This document shows, piece after piece, positions 32,501 through 50,156 of a stretch of 64,000 nt of DNA (position 1 is the stretch's first letter; each line of letters opens with the position of its first letter). Under the pieces are notes generated by a model. It had not been told where the DNA came from and made no database searches. It saw only the letters and a program-made list of their open reading frames with translations. Origin of the DNA: Takashimella koratensis (lineage: Eukaryota; Basidiomycota; Tremellomycetes; Trichosporonales; Tetragoniomycetaceae); assembly GCA_003116875.1 (NCBI GenBank), contig BCKT01000003.1, positions 685,143 through 749,142 on the forward strand, read 5' to 3'. The translations under genes were made by a program, and so were the position numbers.

Positions 32501-34862
32501 ATGATCGGCTCCAACTCCTCTCGCCTGTCCTCCACTACGCTCGCACCTCTCCTCTCGTCGCCCGAGCGCGCCGACACCTCTTCCTCTCGCTCCTCCTTCT
32601 CACAGCCTTCCCGCCCGTCTCGCCCTCCACAGTCCTCCCAACCACTCAGCCTCCGATCTCGCTCTCGCGCTCTTCCCGATTCCTCTCGCCCATTTTCCCC
32701 TGGTCCTCGGTACGGACCGACTGCCACGCTCCTCTCTTCCTCCTCCAACAGCGGCGAATCCTTCTCTTACCCTCCTAGCGCTAGCACACCTCGGAGCAGA
32801 CCTACGACACCCACCCCTGCCGCCGGTAGCCTGCTCGGTGTCGGCATCGGAACCTCAGCTGGTGCTGGGTTCTCCCAACCGCCATTCGACGCTGAGCTGG
32901 ACGACGAGCTACATACCTTCACGGAAGCCGACAAACGCACTCTCCATGCACCGTTCGAGATCACCTCCTGGCGCGGATGGGCTAACGCACTCACCCTCCT
33001 CGTTCTCGGTCTCGGCATGGTCGTTCTCTTCCTCGTCTACCCCATTCTCACGTTCACAGACGGCGAACTCTTCTCCGGCTCGACCACATCAGGCTACAAC
33101 CTCGGTGGAATCAACGGAACGGGGCAGTACCCGTCCCTCGCTGGGTTCCCAACCATGATCGATGAGGATACTCCAGAGAGCGCGTATACGAGGACTGGGT
33201 TCGATGGGGGCAATTGGAACTTGGTGTTTTCAGACGAGTTTAATAAAGATGGGAGAACTTTTTATCCAGGTGACGATCCGTTCTTCACTGCTGTGGATTT
33301 ATTCTACTGGACGACGACGTGAGTTTGCTACCTATTCCACACTTGCAATTGCGACCTACACCTTCACAACAAGCGAGACACATATCTGACAGGTGTACTC
33401 GTTGTTCCTCTGTAGCGACTTTGAATGGTACGATCCCTCCGCTGTCACCACCAAAGACGGCCATTTACTCATCACCGTTACCCAAGAAACAATTCACGAT
33501 CTAAATTTCAAATCGGGAATGCTACAGTCCTGGAACCAATTGTGTTTCTTCAAGAACGCCTATGTCGAGTTTAGCGTTAGTTTCCCGGGGAACAATGAGG
33601 TTGGCGGGTTTTGGCCCGGTGGGTGGATGATGGGGAACTTGGGTCGACCAGGGTACGGAGCGACGACGGATGGAATGTGGCCGTGAGTGTTTTTGGACGC
33701 TATCGAGGCTACTTCTCCACCCTCACTGTACCGGTCCCTAGAGCTGACCATCCACGGCTGCAGCTACTCATACTCTTCTTGCGACGTCGGGATCCTTCCC
33801 AACCAAACCTGGTTGAACGGGACCGGCCCCGAAGCTGCTCTTACCACCGGTGCCAACGGCGGTACCCTCTCCTACCTCCCTGGGATGCGGGCGTCCGCCT
33901 GCACCTGTCCTGACGAAGACCACCCTGGTCCTTCCCACAATGTTGGCCGCTCGGCCGTCGAGATCGATATCATCGAAGAACAACTTGTCCTCTCTAAGTC
34001 CCAGGGCCAGGTCTCCCAGTCCTACCAAATTGGGCCATACGACGACTATTATCTCGCTGGCAACACTTCCTCTGACGCCACCATCTACGATTCGTCAATC
34101 ACTAGCTACAACAGCTACAAGGGAGGGTTGTACCAGCAGTCCGTCTCGGCCCTGACGATGTTCGATGCCGAGGCGTACTGGGGCACCTCAAAGGAGTTTA
34201 GGACCTTCGGGATGGAGTATCAGACGGATTTGGAGAATGATAGTAATGGTTATATCACGTGGGCGAGTCAGGGGGAAAAGAGCTGGACACTGTTGCCAAG
34301 CGCAATGGGGCCGAACAGTCGGGTTGGGATTGGACAAAGATTGATCGCGCAGGAGCCGATGGCCCTGGTGAGTACCGCTTTTGCGTTATTCGATATTGCT
34401 TCTATTCCTGCCTCCTCATCGTCCACTGGGCCCCCTGCTGATTATACCGTCGTCCCTTACACAATTCAGGTGTTCAACCTCGGCTTGTCCAACGGTTTCC
34501 AAACAGTCGACTTTGAACATCTCACGTTTCCAAACTACTTCCGCATCGACTACGTCCGTGTGTACCAGACGGGTGACGGAACGGTCGGTTGTGACCCTGC
34601 AGGTGAGTCGACGCTCTCTCTTGACTCAACTGAAACAAACATTGCTCGTTCGTTTCCTACTGACCTCGTGCAGAACGACCGACGTCGGCGTATATTAAAA
34701 AGTATACCGAGATCTACAATAACCCGAACATGTCGTCTTGGGAATCGGCCGGTGAGTAGGGACTCTAAAAGCAAGGTGTCTATGGTAAGGAGGGGCAGAA
34801 CGTGCTGACTTGCTCGGTGATCAGGCTATGCGACGACCAAGAACCAAATGACAGGGTGTTGA
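32501..34862 (+). CDS. KRE6: Beta-glucan synthesis-associated protein, Kre6/Skn1 family (GH16)
   Basis: Exons run from 32501 (ATGATCGGC, first in-frame ATG) to the stop at 34860-34862. The first exon ends at 33318 and joins FYWTTT-DFEWYDPSAVTT. The N-terminal 150 residues are Ser/Pro-rich and cytosolic, followed by one membrane anchor (ANALTLLVLGLGMVVLFLVY), making a type II membrane protein. The luminal SKN1/GH16 domain has WNLVFSDEFNKDGRTFYPGD, SGMLQSWNQLCF, GFWPGGWMMGNLGRPGYGAT and SYSSCDVGILPNQT. The acid/nucleophile motif VEIDIIE (ExDxxE) is intact. The C-terminus IKKYTEIYNNPNMSSWESA then GYATTKNQMTGC is diagnostic for the family. It is needed for cell-wall beta-1,6-glucan assembly, probably in Golgi/ER membranes. 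Confidence 0.93.
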
Positions 34863-35199
34863 GAGTGACTGGGGAGAACGACCAGGTGTCGAGAAAAGTA
34901 AAGGACTGGATACAACTGCAACGGACAATATCATGGACATTGTGCAGTGGTGCACTTCCAGGCTGAAGAGACGAGAGGAACGATAGATCGGCATAGATTT
35001 TTAGATTACTTAGACTGTAGACTAACGTCGGGCACATGAAGTATGTGGGCCGGATCGAATTACGGAGCAGGGTTGGCGGAGGACATGTATCCATCTACGG
35101 GCCTTTGTCAACGTCTTCCTTTCCTTTCTCCAAGACTGTCTCGCTCTCTTCCTCTACTATTCCTTTGCCGCTCCGCTGCTCCCTCAGACAGCCTAGTGT
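34863..35199. other. Convergent 3' intergenic region
   Basis: About 340 bases between convergent stops. Nothing recognisable apart from likely 3' UTRs. Confidence 0.45.
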
Positions 35200-36093
35200 T
35201 CAGGCCGCCGAGGTCGCCTGGTATGGCACCGTCGAACCGTCCGGCAAAATCGATTTGATTGGTCTCGCCGGGTTGCCCACGACCACCGTCCTACTCGGCA
35301 CGTCCTTCGTGACCACGCTCCCTGCGCCTACCACACATCCGTCCCCGATCGTTACGCCAGAGACAATCACCACGCTTCCACCGATCCAGCAGTCGGACCC
35401 AACAGTGATGGGTACAGCCCATTCAGGACCCTCAAGGCCGTTACGCGCTTCAGGGGAGAGAGGGTGAGCAGGAGTGTAGAGGGAGCAGTTGGCGCCGAAC
35501 ATTGTGCGGTCCCCAATCCGGACTGCGCGGGGTAGCAGGAAAATAAGCAGGGAAGGGAGGGGAGGTCAGCTTTGATGTATCCTGCTGTTGAATGCCCCGT
35601 TGACTCCGGACTCAACTCGGTCGATGATGAGATCGCAGACGAGTTGCTCAACGTACTGGGGCAAACATCGAGAAAGGTACAGTTGGGACCGAGACAGATG
35701 TTGTCGCCAAATATACAGTTGAAGCCCTGCAACACTATTAGCTCATTCACTGATGACCATGAGCCGTCGCGTTCCAGTGCCCCGTCCCGCACCCAACACC
35801 CAAGACTCAACACCCAGTTCTTTGCACATCTTCGGCATCCCACCTACGTATTCAAACAAGAACGGTCGAGCGATATACACATTCTTCGCTTCTGTCGGGA
35901 TCGACAAGACTTTTCGGTACGCCTCCATTCGTTTACCCATTGATCTGATATCGCTGATATCGGCGCAGAGTTCGGCGTTTGCGTCTCGGGCACGGGAGAG
36001 GTAAGGGTCGTTTCCGAGGTACGGCTTGCCTGCGAGCATGAGGTTGAGCTGGTCGTGGGTCTCCCCGGCTTCCAGGGGGGGTAATGTGGACAT
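35200..36093 (-). CDS. Maltose/galactoside-type O-acetyltransferase (left-handed beta-helix)
   Basis: Three exons from ATG at 36093. Exon 1 has the Mac capping domain with [19 protein letters not shown], typical of maltose acetyltransferases. Exon 2 starts [20 protein letters not shown]. Exon 3 has [20 protein letters not shown], with the catalytic-type His in [10 protein letters not shown], then [20 protein letters not shown] and [22 protein letters not shown]. The hexapeptide repeats and the final 'GNPARxI' are characteristic of the NodL/LacA/Maa group, which transfers acetyl from acetyl-CoA to sugar hydroxyls. The real sugar acceptor in fungi is unknown. A single-copy gene of bacterial-type family is common in fungi, so I do not read it as recent transfer. 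Confidence 0.9.
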
Positions 36094-36465
36094 GGTGATG
36101 AGTGGGGTACAGGGGAAACGAAAGGTGAAATAATGGGGCTGGGGAAAAGGAGATGAGGTCTAAGGTAGATAGTTATAGGGGAAGACGCGACTACGCGCCA
36201 AGGTGTGGTTCGTGAGTACGTAGGTCAGCTGTCTCCGAATCAGAACGTAGACGACCAGGAGCCAAGGCAAGTGGGACCGTGTAAGCAACAGAGACCTGTG
36301 TAGCACCGTGTCAGCGAGTTGCCTGAGCCTGGTCACCTCGTGACTCCTTTGGCGATGCACGTCATGATCACCGCGGCCTAGAGACCGGTATTGCCGGGTC
36401 CCAAGTCATCCAAAAAACATACTGGTTATGACCGATGGCAAGCGTTGACTTGAAATCGGAAAATA
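36094..36465. promoter_or_regulatory. Promoter of the acetyltransferase and 5' flank of the tRNA gene
   Basis: About 370 bases, no coding signal. The upstream flank of the tRNA is AT-rich (AAATCGGAAAATA). Confidence 0.4.
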
Positions 36466-36560
36466 ATCATCTTAGCTCAGTCGGAATGAGCACCGGGCTC
36501 ATACTTTCAATTCGGAGGTTTGCAACCCGGGGGTCCGTGGATCGAGGCCACGAGGTGATA
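36466..36560 (+). tRNA. Initiator tRNA-Met (CAT) with a 21-base intron
   Basis: The cloverleaf folds by eye. The acceptor stem pairs ATCATCT with AGGTGAT (one G-U), then T8 A9. The D stem is GCTC/GAGC with GG in its loop. The anticodon stem CCGGG/CCCGG encloses CTCATA-(intron)-A with anticodon CAT at 36500-36502. A five-base variable loop and a T stem CGTGG/CCACG with loop ATCGAGG follow. The first pair A1:T72, the three G-C pairs next to the anticodon loop (GGGCTCATA...ACCC) and A54 in place of T54 are eukaryotic initiator marks. The intron (36504-36524) sits at the canonical site after position 37. A TTTTT terminator follows at 36573. Confidence 0.88.
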
Positions 36561-37068
36561 CATTATTTATTCTTTTTGTCCTTTTGTCGTGGGATCTAAC
36601 AAAACATCTCGTTCGGGCAAGCTTGCATGCATTGCGGTTGATGTAGGGGACGATGCCATTGTGTCCTCGTTTGTTACCTTAAGTAGTCGTCAATGTTTGC
36701 ATGTCATGAGGAGACAGGGTCGTAATGTATAAACAGAAAAAATAGAGCGCACGTCGGAGAACAAAAAGGACGTTTGACCGGGGATGCAGAGAACAAAAGA
36801 GCAAGGTAAGGAGACAAGGGACGAGAAGCGGACGGGAACGGCGTAAAGAGACTCTATGACACAGCAAGTAAGGACCGAAGACTATCACGCACGTGTTAGC
36901 GATACCTCTTTGGTTTGTAGATGCAGACGAGGGACTTACCAATGCACTGACAACCCAGCGTGAGCGGACCAACAAACTTACGACGACCAGCGACGAGAAG
37001 AGAACGAGAAGCATATCGAGACATTCAAGGGGAACGATCAGACCATGGCAGTTCTGGTTGATAGCGGC
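36561..37068. other. Intergenic region between tRNA-iMet and SPO12
   Basis: About 510 bases: the Pol III terminator, then the likely 3' UTR of the minus-strand SPO12 gene. A minus-strand open frame at 36679-37014 lacks motifs and I do not call it. Confidence 0.45.
36573..36577 (+). terminator. RNA polymerase III terminator (T5)
   Basis: Five T, 13 bases after the end of the initiator tRNA; a further TTTT lies just downstream. Confidence 0.75.
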
Positions 37069-37998
37069 TTAGAAGTTGACAGGTGGTCTGTTCTCGGCGT
37101 CTTTGGACATGGCGACGAAGGAGTTGGCGAGGTGTGCTGGCTTGCCCCTGGGTCTGGTCAGCATTGTGAAGGGAGGGGGAGGTCTTGGGTAAAGAGAGAG
37201 ACAACGGCAAGATATTGGAGCACAGTAGCAGGTGAATCATGAGTGAAAGCCATGGCTGAACGGGACCGATGGACGCAAGACTCACTTGGCAAAGTGTCGC
37301 TGTTTGGCGCCGGCGAGCTTGGCAGTGCATGGGGATTGCAATGCGTCGGTGGGCGAGATGAGCGAGGGTTTGCTACAAGGAGGAGCGAGTCAGCCAGTTG
37401 TTGCTCGGACTGCGGTATTGCGGCGAGAGGCGAAATGAGAGGAGGGGGATCAAGGACCAGGTATAGCTAAATCGGGCCTTCGAACTGGCTGGAAAGGGGA
37501 GGTGGGAGGTAGAGGAGGCGGAGAGGCGAGGGCTGGGAGAGGGGTGAGAAGACATACTTGGCCTTTGCAAACTTCTTCGCAAGGAGAGCCTTCTGGCCCA
37601 ACGCAGCGCCGGGGATGGACGGGTCGACTGTTTGCCCGGGAATGACTTGGTTGGCTAAGATGTGTCAGTGAATTAGGTCACGGATACGGTGGGGGTAGCG
37701 ACTAGAACAGGTTTGGTGTGGATGCGTCTCCCCGCGCTTGTGTTGAGGTTACGGGAGTTTGCAGTCGATGTAGTGGAGTAGATATGGCAGATGGGAGTGG
37801 GAGGTGGGCAAGGGAGAGTCGTAGGAGTTTGAGAGCGGGAGAGTGATGATACTCATACTCACGGTGAGCGAGGCCAAGGGGGGCCTGTTGCTTGACGACA
37901 ACAGCGCGGTGCTCGGGGTCGTGCATCGGCGTAATGGTCGGGCTAGGTGTCTCGACGACGACCTTGGCGGGCGTGGATTGCGGGGTGACCTGGGTCAT
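37069..37998 (-). CDS. SPO12: Spo12-family mitotic-exit protein
   Basis: Four short exons. Exon 1 is 37998-37863 (MTQVTPQSTPAKVVVE, ending GLAH). Exon 2 reads PNQVIPGQTVDPSIPGAALG and ends KKFAKA. Exon 3 carries the diagnostic box KPSLISPTDALQSPCTAKL with KQRHFAK. Exon 4 reads PRGKPAHLANSFVAMSKDAE and ends PPVNF before the stop at 37069-37071. The 'SPTDxLxSPCTxKL' box defines Spo12/Bns1 proteins, which in yeast promote Cdc14 release from the nucleolus at mitotic exit and act in meiosis. Length is about 135 residues. The SPTD and SPCT sites fit proline-directed (CDK-type) phosphorylation. Confidence 0.9.
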
Positions 37999-39140
37999 GT
38001 TTGTTTGGTTGGAGTTGAGGTAGCGGGTGAGGTTGAGAGTATCTATAGGCGGCCTCGGTGCGGCGCTGGTGGGCTAGAGTAGTGTTGAGGAGGTGGGAAG
38101 GGGGAAAGATCGGTGGTTGCGTTGATCGTTTGTTTATGTCTGAAGTTGTGGTTGACTTTGGGGAGGACAAAGAAGTGGGTCGATGGGTAGGTGGGTAGGT
38201 GGGTGGATGGGTGGCAAAGAGAATGAAGAGGAATGAATGAATGGGAAAGACCGAGTCGAGACTGTCGACGACGACGTAGGTGAAGACGGTACCGAGCGGC
38301 GGCAGTGTTTGGCGTCAGTGAGGTGAGCAGCTGAGCAGCTGAGCAAGCGTCAAGCGTGAGGCGCAGGGGTCGGGGTCAGGAATCGATTTGGGGGTTGCTG
38401 AGGCTGAGGCTAGGTTGCGGTGCTTGGGGAGAAAGAGAGAGAGAGGGGAGATGAAAAATGGAGGGACGCAGATGGCTGGTTGTTTTAGAGTGAGAATGAG
38501 AGTGGAAGAGGGGTCGGTGGTGGATGTGAGATATCATGTTGGATGAACCATTCTACTCACGCCCAAATACCAGTGGCAAATCCCCCAGGGAGAAAAAAGA
38601 AATCAGTCGCGTAAATCACCGCCCAGCCAGTATCCACCGACAGCTGATCACGTTCCATATGTAATCATGCATTCGAGGAGGTGGATGGGAAGAAATGAAC
38701 TCCTCAATCTCATAGAAGCTGAGTCGGATGGCTCGTGGGCAGGTCCATGAGATGTCCACGTGCCACAGTTAGTCCCAACTCTGATCTATACGAGGTCCGA
38801 GGTACAGGATGTCTGTCGGTGGTACACAGCTACGCAGTCGAGCCAGCTGCTCGTCGACCTCCTCGTCGCTTGAGACAACCTCATCCCTAGCTTCATGCTT
38901 GGATCAAGAGCTCGCAAGGCACCTACCTACCTGCTCTAGTCGATACCCTGGATACGATACATACAATGTCGATGGCTTTCAAACAACAATATAAGAACTG
39001 TGTGAAAGAGGCATACGAAGAGACTAGAATAGAAAGGAAACGAAAACTGATCCTGTCCTATTGCATATCACGAGACCTTCCGCACCTTCCTACCATGTCC
39101 TACCACGCTAGACCCAGGCGCCTGACTTGGCCACCAGCCT
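37999..39140. promoter_or_regulatory. Upstream region of SPO12
   Basis: About 1.1 kb. Near the gene are GGTAGGTGGGTAGGTGG-type repeats (38180-38215) and overlapping GAGCAGCT copies (38325-38345). No coding signal with a motif is seen. The right end is the 3' flank of the demethylase-folate gene. Confidence 0.4.
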
Positions 39141-44894
<5,754 letters not shown>

Positions 44895-45605
44895 CGTCGA
44901 CGAGTGAGTGGGGAAGGACTAGAGGGGGCCCAGAAAAAGAGACTTGATTCGGGGAGGAAAAAGAAGGTTGGAAAGTATTCAAGTCAAATCGCAGACTCGA
45001 TGGGTAGGTTTTGAGAGGTGTCCCGAAGACGCGAAAATCGGATCAACAGGAGACGTCTGTCGGACTGGGCGATAGGGATATCGAGTACTAGACAGGGTAT
45101 AGAGGACGATAAGAGAGAGGTGTAGAGGGAGGAGTGAAGAGGTAGGTAGGTGTGGAGAGTCAAAGGTGCAGGACGCGAGGGCTTTGGCTGGCGGGCGGCG
45201 AATCGAGCGACTGACGGAATCAAATTTCACACACCGAAGAGCCACGTGCTCGCCACGAGTTGGGCAGAGGTCACAGTAACCGACCAGAGAGAGGTACTAG
45301 ATACCACGCCCGCGGGGCTATGCATCGCAAAGACTATCAACAGTGTTCGGAATCAGGAAAGAGAAGGAGAAGGGGGGGGGGGGGGGGGGGGGGGATGGAT
45401 GGTATGGTCTCGACCGCTCATTGAGAGAGTGGGGGAGAGGAGATACGAAAGCCGCGCTATCATCTACACAATCGTGTATAGTACAGACGAAAAGCTACAT
45501 TAGCTGTGAAGAAAGGGAGACAGACACGAGGGAAAAGTAGCTACTGCATCAAGGTATCTCTCTTTGTCTCCACTATCACCTCAAGCTCTGGACACAGGGT
45601 ATACC
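44895..45605. promoter_or_regulatory. Promoter of the JmjC gene and 3' flank of the WSC gene
   Basis: About 710 bases including a 23-base G run. No coding signal. Confidence 0.45.
45372..45394. repeat. Poly-G tract (G23)
   Basis: An uninterrupted G run in noncoding sequence, the longest in the window. It may form G-quadruplex structures and is a likely sequencing weak spot. Confidence 0.95.
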
Positions 45606-48333
45606 TCAGTGATAGCCGAAAAAGTCACGGGACGACTTGCGCCTCTTCTTGGCCATCTCCTTGACGCGACCGGCTTCAGCTTGGCCCTCGGAGCCACGCT
45701 TGTGCGGGGCCGAGCTGGACGGGGCGGCGCTACTCGAGGATGCGGAGGAGCTCGAGACGGTCGTCGTCTTTGTGACCGTGACAGTGACGGCAGCGCCGCA
45801 AGATCCGCTCGACGACGAGGGTGCAGAGCTGGAAGAAGCGGGCGCGGAAGAGGACGAGGCTGGCTTAGACGTCGAGGACGAGGCGACGACTACCGAGGAC
45901 GAGCTCGCGCTCGCAGCGACCAAAGCGGCTGGAGAGGATCCGGACGCTTTCACCGAAGCCAAAGCCGAGGAAGCTGAAGCCGACGCAGACGAGCTGACCG
46001 ACGAGCTAGTCGAGTTTGTCGACGTCGTGTTGACCTTTGCGCTCGACGCGCCCGCCGGGATTGTGAGGTTGAACGTCGAGAGACCAAAGTTTGGCCCACC
46101 GCACATCTCTGCCGAGTTTCCATTACAAGGCGAGTTGCAGTCGTACTCTGGTAAAGCGTAACCACCGCCGTTTTGGAACGAGTTTGCGCACATACACGAG
46201 TGGCCGAATTCAATTCCTGCGATGGTGTAGCCCTGAGAGGTGCAATACGATTTACACCATTCGATCGTCATCGATCCCGTGGCGATGTAGGCACTAGGGA
46301 GGGTCTTGAGCCCGTTAGGTGCCTCGTGGCGACATCCGATGTATTGCGGGTCAGGGTTGAGAGTGGGTTTTCCGGTGATCGTGGGGTTGTAGTAAATATC
46401 GACAATACCATTGCCGCCACACGTCGTAGACGAATCACCACCACACTTGCTAGAGCAAGCACTGGCCATGTACTGGCTAGAGTTGAACGAGTTACCGCAC
46501 ATGCAGTAGACACCCGACTCAACACCAGCGTACGGGAATCCCCATTCGTAGCAGTACTCTTCGCACCTGAGGAGATATCAGCTTGTGAAACCTTAGGTTG
46601 GTCAAGACCGAACTTACTTGGGGACGGTCAGACCACTGTCCGAGTAGTTTGCGCCTATGTTTAACGTGCGAACGGTCGAGCTGTCACCGAAGCAGCCTAA
46701 GTAGCTCCATGAGGCGTTGTTGTACGCGGAAGTAGCCATGGTCGCTGCGGGTGTGAAAGCCGAAGATGATACTGCACCGTTGCTATAGCCGTTGGAAGCG
46801 GCGATGTTCTGGTTGTAAGTGGCTAAGTACTGCGAGCTATTGGCGACAGTGTACGAGCCGTCGGTACCGGTAAGGGACGCCGGGAGCGGGGCGTTGGTGA
46901 AGCCAGAGCACGAAGGTTTGGTTCCAGCGGACCCTGTCGAGACCGGTCAGTTTTGGCTTGATTCGAAAAATCAGAGGTGCTCACAGGGCTGGTTACATCC
47001 AGGAAGGGCCGGGATCGCGACACCGTCGGCAACATTGTACGTCTCGTTGTAGACGCCACGAGACGGGGTGCACCCGGAAGCAGTGGCGTCGTTCATGTAC
47101 TGAGCCAAGGTTGCGCATTGTGTCATGTCGCTAGATCGCTGTCAGCCCTTGAAAACTTTTCTTGTTCCATACCCCTACTCACATCTCGTGGCCTAATCCG
47201 ACACAGGTCGGGTCATTCAGAGCCTTGTTGAGAACCGTTTCATCCCAAGCAGCGGTGAAGTCTGCGTGGATACCGTAACCCTGAAGGGATCAGCGGACTG
47301 TTTCGAAATGTTTCATTGCGCCACTTACGGTAGTGTCGCCACAAGACCAGACGAGCTTGTTGGCCAGTGGGACGCCGGGACGAAGCAAGTCGGTGCGCCA
47401 GGTGAACTCGAGCATGATACCGGGGAGACGGATCGGGTGAGAGTAGGGGCACTCGCCGTAAAGCACGTTGGATGCGTACTGGGACAAAGTCAGCTAAAGG
47501 ATTTCTCTTGCAAAGCTTAGCAATCTGTAGACTCACCGACATGTGCGACATATCCGACTTCCAGAGGTTGACACCGTCCCAGCTGTAAGCAGTCAGCTCG
47601 AGTTCAAATCCGGGTATTTCCAAGCTGGAAAATCACTTACCACGGGGGGAACCTCATCTCCGTCTTCATGCCGTTAGGGCAGTCCGTGGCAAAGTTAAAG
47701 TCGGGGCCGATGTAGTCCTCGTTGGGGGTAACGTAGTGGTTCTTCTGGCAAGTGAAGACCGCGGTCTGACTAGTTAACCCTCCCGCAGCTAACGTCTTGG
47801 CGTTGGGGTTGCCGATGAGCATGCGCAATCCCGTCGGGAAGGCAGTGACTGGCTGGTTCGGTTGCTGGATGGGATGGTCAGCGGGAACTGGCATGGTCTC
47901 CTAGGGTGGTTTCAACTCACGTTACGACCCAGGAAGTAGTAGAATCTGTGCACGGCGGTGATTGGGGTGAACGTGTTGTTCTCCATCCAGTAGAGCTGGG
48001 GCATCCAGTCTAGGTGAATCGGTTGTCAGCTTCAGGGATTCTGTAGTATCGTCGAGCTGATGATCACTCACAGTTGCTCAGATCCTTCTGGATCGCGGCA
48101 GTGGTGCAGGTCGACTGCAGCGCCTGCGGCCCGTTGAAGCTGGCGCCAAACATGTTGCCTCCAAGGACGCGATGCATGTGACCGCCAACGGCATTGGGAC
48201 TGACAATTGGATCGATACGCTCGTTGACGAGGTGGTAGAGGTCGTCGAGGTGCCATGCGTCGGATAAGTTTTGGGCGACGACACCGACGTCGCTGATCGC
48301 GAGAAGGAGGAGGACAGGGAGAATGGAGCGCAT
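45606..48333 (-). CDS. Secreted DUF1996 protein with two WSC domains and Ser-rich tail
   Basis: Many exons from ATG at 48333. The N-terminus is a signal peptide (MRSILPVLLLLAISDVGVVA). The DUF1996 domain follows: DPIVSPNAVGGHMHRVLGGN, STCTTAAIQKDLSN, YWMPQLYW, then FNFATDCPNGMKTEMRFPPCW and HPIRLPGIMLEF, with WSCGDTTGYGIHADFTAAWD. Next, two cysteine-rich WSC domains: SYLGCFGDSSTVRTLN...CYEWGFPYAGVESGVYCMCG and YIGCRHEAPN...CTSQGYTIAGIEFGHSCMCA, each with paired Cys. The tail (about 45690-46020) is almost pure Ser/Ala and probably O-glycosylated. The end is unusual: KKRRKSSRDFFGYH, strongly basic, without an obvious GPI site. Likely an extracellular or wall-bound carbohydrate-binding protein. 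DUF1996 has no firmly known activity to my knowledge. Confidence 0.88.
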
Positions 48334-49421
48334 GGTGGTTAGGATAATGTGAATAGAAGACCGGCTTTATTCGTGTCCTAGCTGTGGTGTGTCGCGGCTG
48401 CCGAAGGCTGCGAGCGAGGTCACAGGGAGGAAGGGGGAGTGGGTGGGGTGGGATGGAGTGGTAAGACTAAGGCTGAAGCCGATGCGAGTGGTAATATACT
48501 TGGGCGTAGAGCTTGCTGTGTACAGCGTAGGAGTAATGAGCGTAGGACGTTGGAGTTTGAGAGGGGGAGAGAAAGTGTGGAAGAGGATGGAGCGGCGATG
48601 GATCGACAGATGAGCGTCGAGTATTTATGTCTTGATCGCCGTCTACCGTGGGTGGTTATGAGATGTGAAGATGGGAGGAGACAAGGTTGGGGAAGAGGAA
48701 AGAGGAAGTGAGTACAGTGCCGACTGAATTGGACCATCATCGCCACCTATTAAGCTCGAAACTCTGTTCACTCACGTAGGGATTCCCGCAGCAGCAGCTG
48801 GAACAGGGCCGAGTCGACTCCACTGGGTCCACTGGGCGGGGTGTTGACCCGTCTCGTCGGAACGGTTGCGGCGCGTCAGGAGGGAAGGGGAGCAAGGGTG
48901 GGAGGCAGGGGTGTGAGGGGAGAGGGAGTGTGTTCAGAAATAGATTGGCGAGGGGTCGAAGGGGTCGGAAGACAGGAAAGAAGTCGGTTACGTCGTCAAG
49001 GGGTATGTATCGGCAAGTGTCGGTCAGTGTGCTCGTGATTGTTGCTCGTGCTCGGTCCTCGTGCTTTCGGTCGTCCAGCGTCCTTCGCGTGCGCCCCTTT
49101 TGGAGAGTTTGTGTCAGAATTGAACTTTGCGTTTCGAGGTCGAGGTCACTCCCTTGTAAATCCGCAGGCCGGCTGGGTGAGGTCTGAATAGCGCTATATT
49201 TAGAGAAGGCAGGAAGGAGAAAGAGAGAAGGGAAGAAAGAATGAGAGAAATCGGCCCTGTTTCTCCGCAGGAGAGGACGAGGACGAGGGCGAGGGCGGGT
49301 GGAGTTGGTGCGGCGATGAGGTAGGAGGGGTAGAGGCAGGTACCGTAGCCGTAACGGTGTGGGTCGTTGGGAGAGAGTGAAGATGTTTATGACGACTTGT
49401 GCAACGAGGCATGTCTCTTTC

Positions 49422-49463
49422 GTGTGTTTGTGTGTTTGTGTGTTTGTGTGTTTGTGTGTGTGT
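49422..49463. repeat. GTGTTTGT-type microsatellite
   Basis: About five imperfect GTGTTTGT units ending in GTGTGTGTGTC. Confidence 0.9.
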
Positions 49464-49691
49464 CGCTTGCCATCAGCCATCAAACGGGGACAAGGATGAC
49501 ACGATGGGGTGAAACAGGTCCCAAAGGAACCCCGCACTATCCCATCATTGCTTTCCCCCCTACCTCTTTTGTCTTACCCCTTCATCACCCCCTGGTCTCG
49601 GCGCATACTGTGGGCAATACCGACACACACAACACATGCGCACACACTCCTTCCTTTCTCTGGAATCGATCAAACTTCACCCCCGACATCA

Positions 49692-49718
49692 CCCATCCCC
49701 CATCCCCCATCCCCCATC
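49692..49718. repeat. (CCCCAT)n short tandem repeat
   Basis: About four CCATCC(C) units in noncoding sequence. Confidence 0.8.
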
Positions 49719-50140
49719 TTCCGTCACTCAGAGACAGGTCTGAGGACAATAAAATGTGCCTCGTATGCAGTGTCGAGGGGTCCGGGGGCTGATCGCTTCA
49801 TTGTCATTGCCATTGTCATTGTCACTATCATTGTGCCTCGCTCATCTCCATCTCCCCTGTGTGAGGCTGCTCAGAGACACAGAGGCTAGCCGGATGCGAC
49901 GATGGAGACTGAAGAATGACTCCATGCGCAGTTCAGCGACCAGCGGTCAGTGCCGTCGGATTCAAAGGGTAAAAGGGCTGGAACGAGGTGGAATGTGAAG
50001 CGGAGAGGGCTAGAAGGGGATAGAGGGGAGGCAAGAGCAGAGGGGAAAAAAAATCAAAGTGAAAAACAGTGTCTGTGCTTATTTCTCAAAGGCACCAACC
50101 ATGACAACCGGTCAACCAACCGATGACACCGCGTTCTGAT

Positions 50141-50156
50141 CCCCCCCCCCCCCCCC
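50141..50156. repeat. Poly-C tract (C16)
   Basis: An uninterrupted C run in noncoding sequence. Confidence 0.93.

Noticed and set aside
35200..36093. Recent bacterial gene transfer for the acetyltransferase
   Set aside because: It has fungal-type introns and local base composition, and such genes are widespread in fungi.
36679..37014. 111-codon hydrophobic minus-strand frame next to SPO12
   Set aside because: It lies in the SPO12 3' flank, has no conserved motif, and its Leu/Ser/Val-rich composition fits random translation.
48737..49537. 266-codon minus-strand frame with His-Thr-Lys repeats
   Set aside because: It reads antisense through a microsatellite, has no motif and shows simple-repeat composition.
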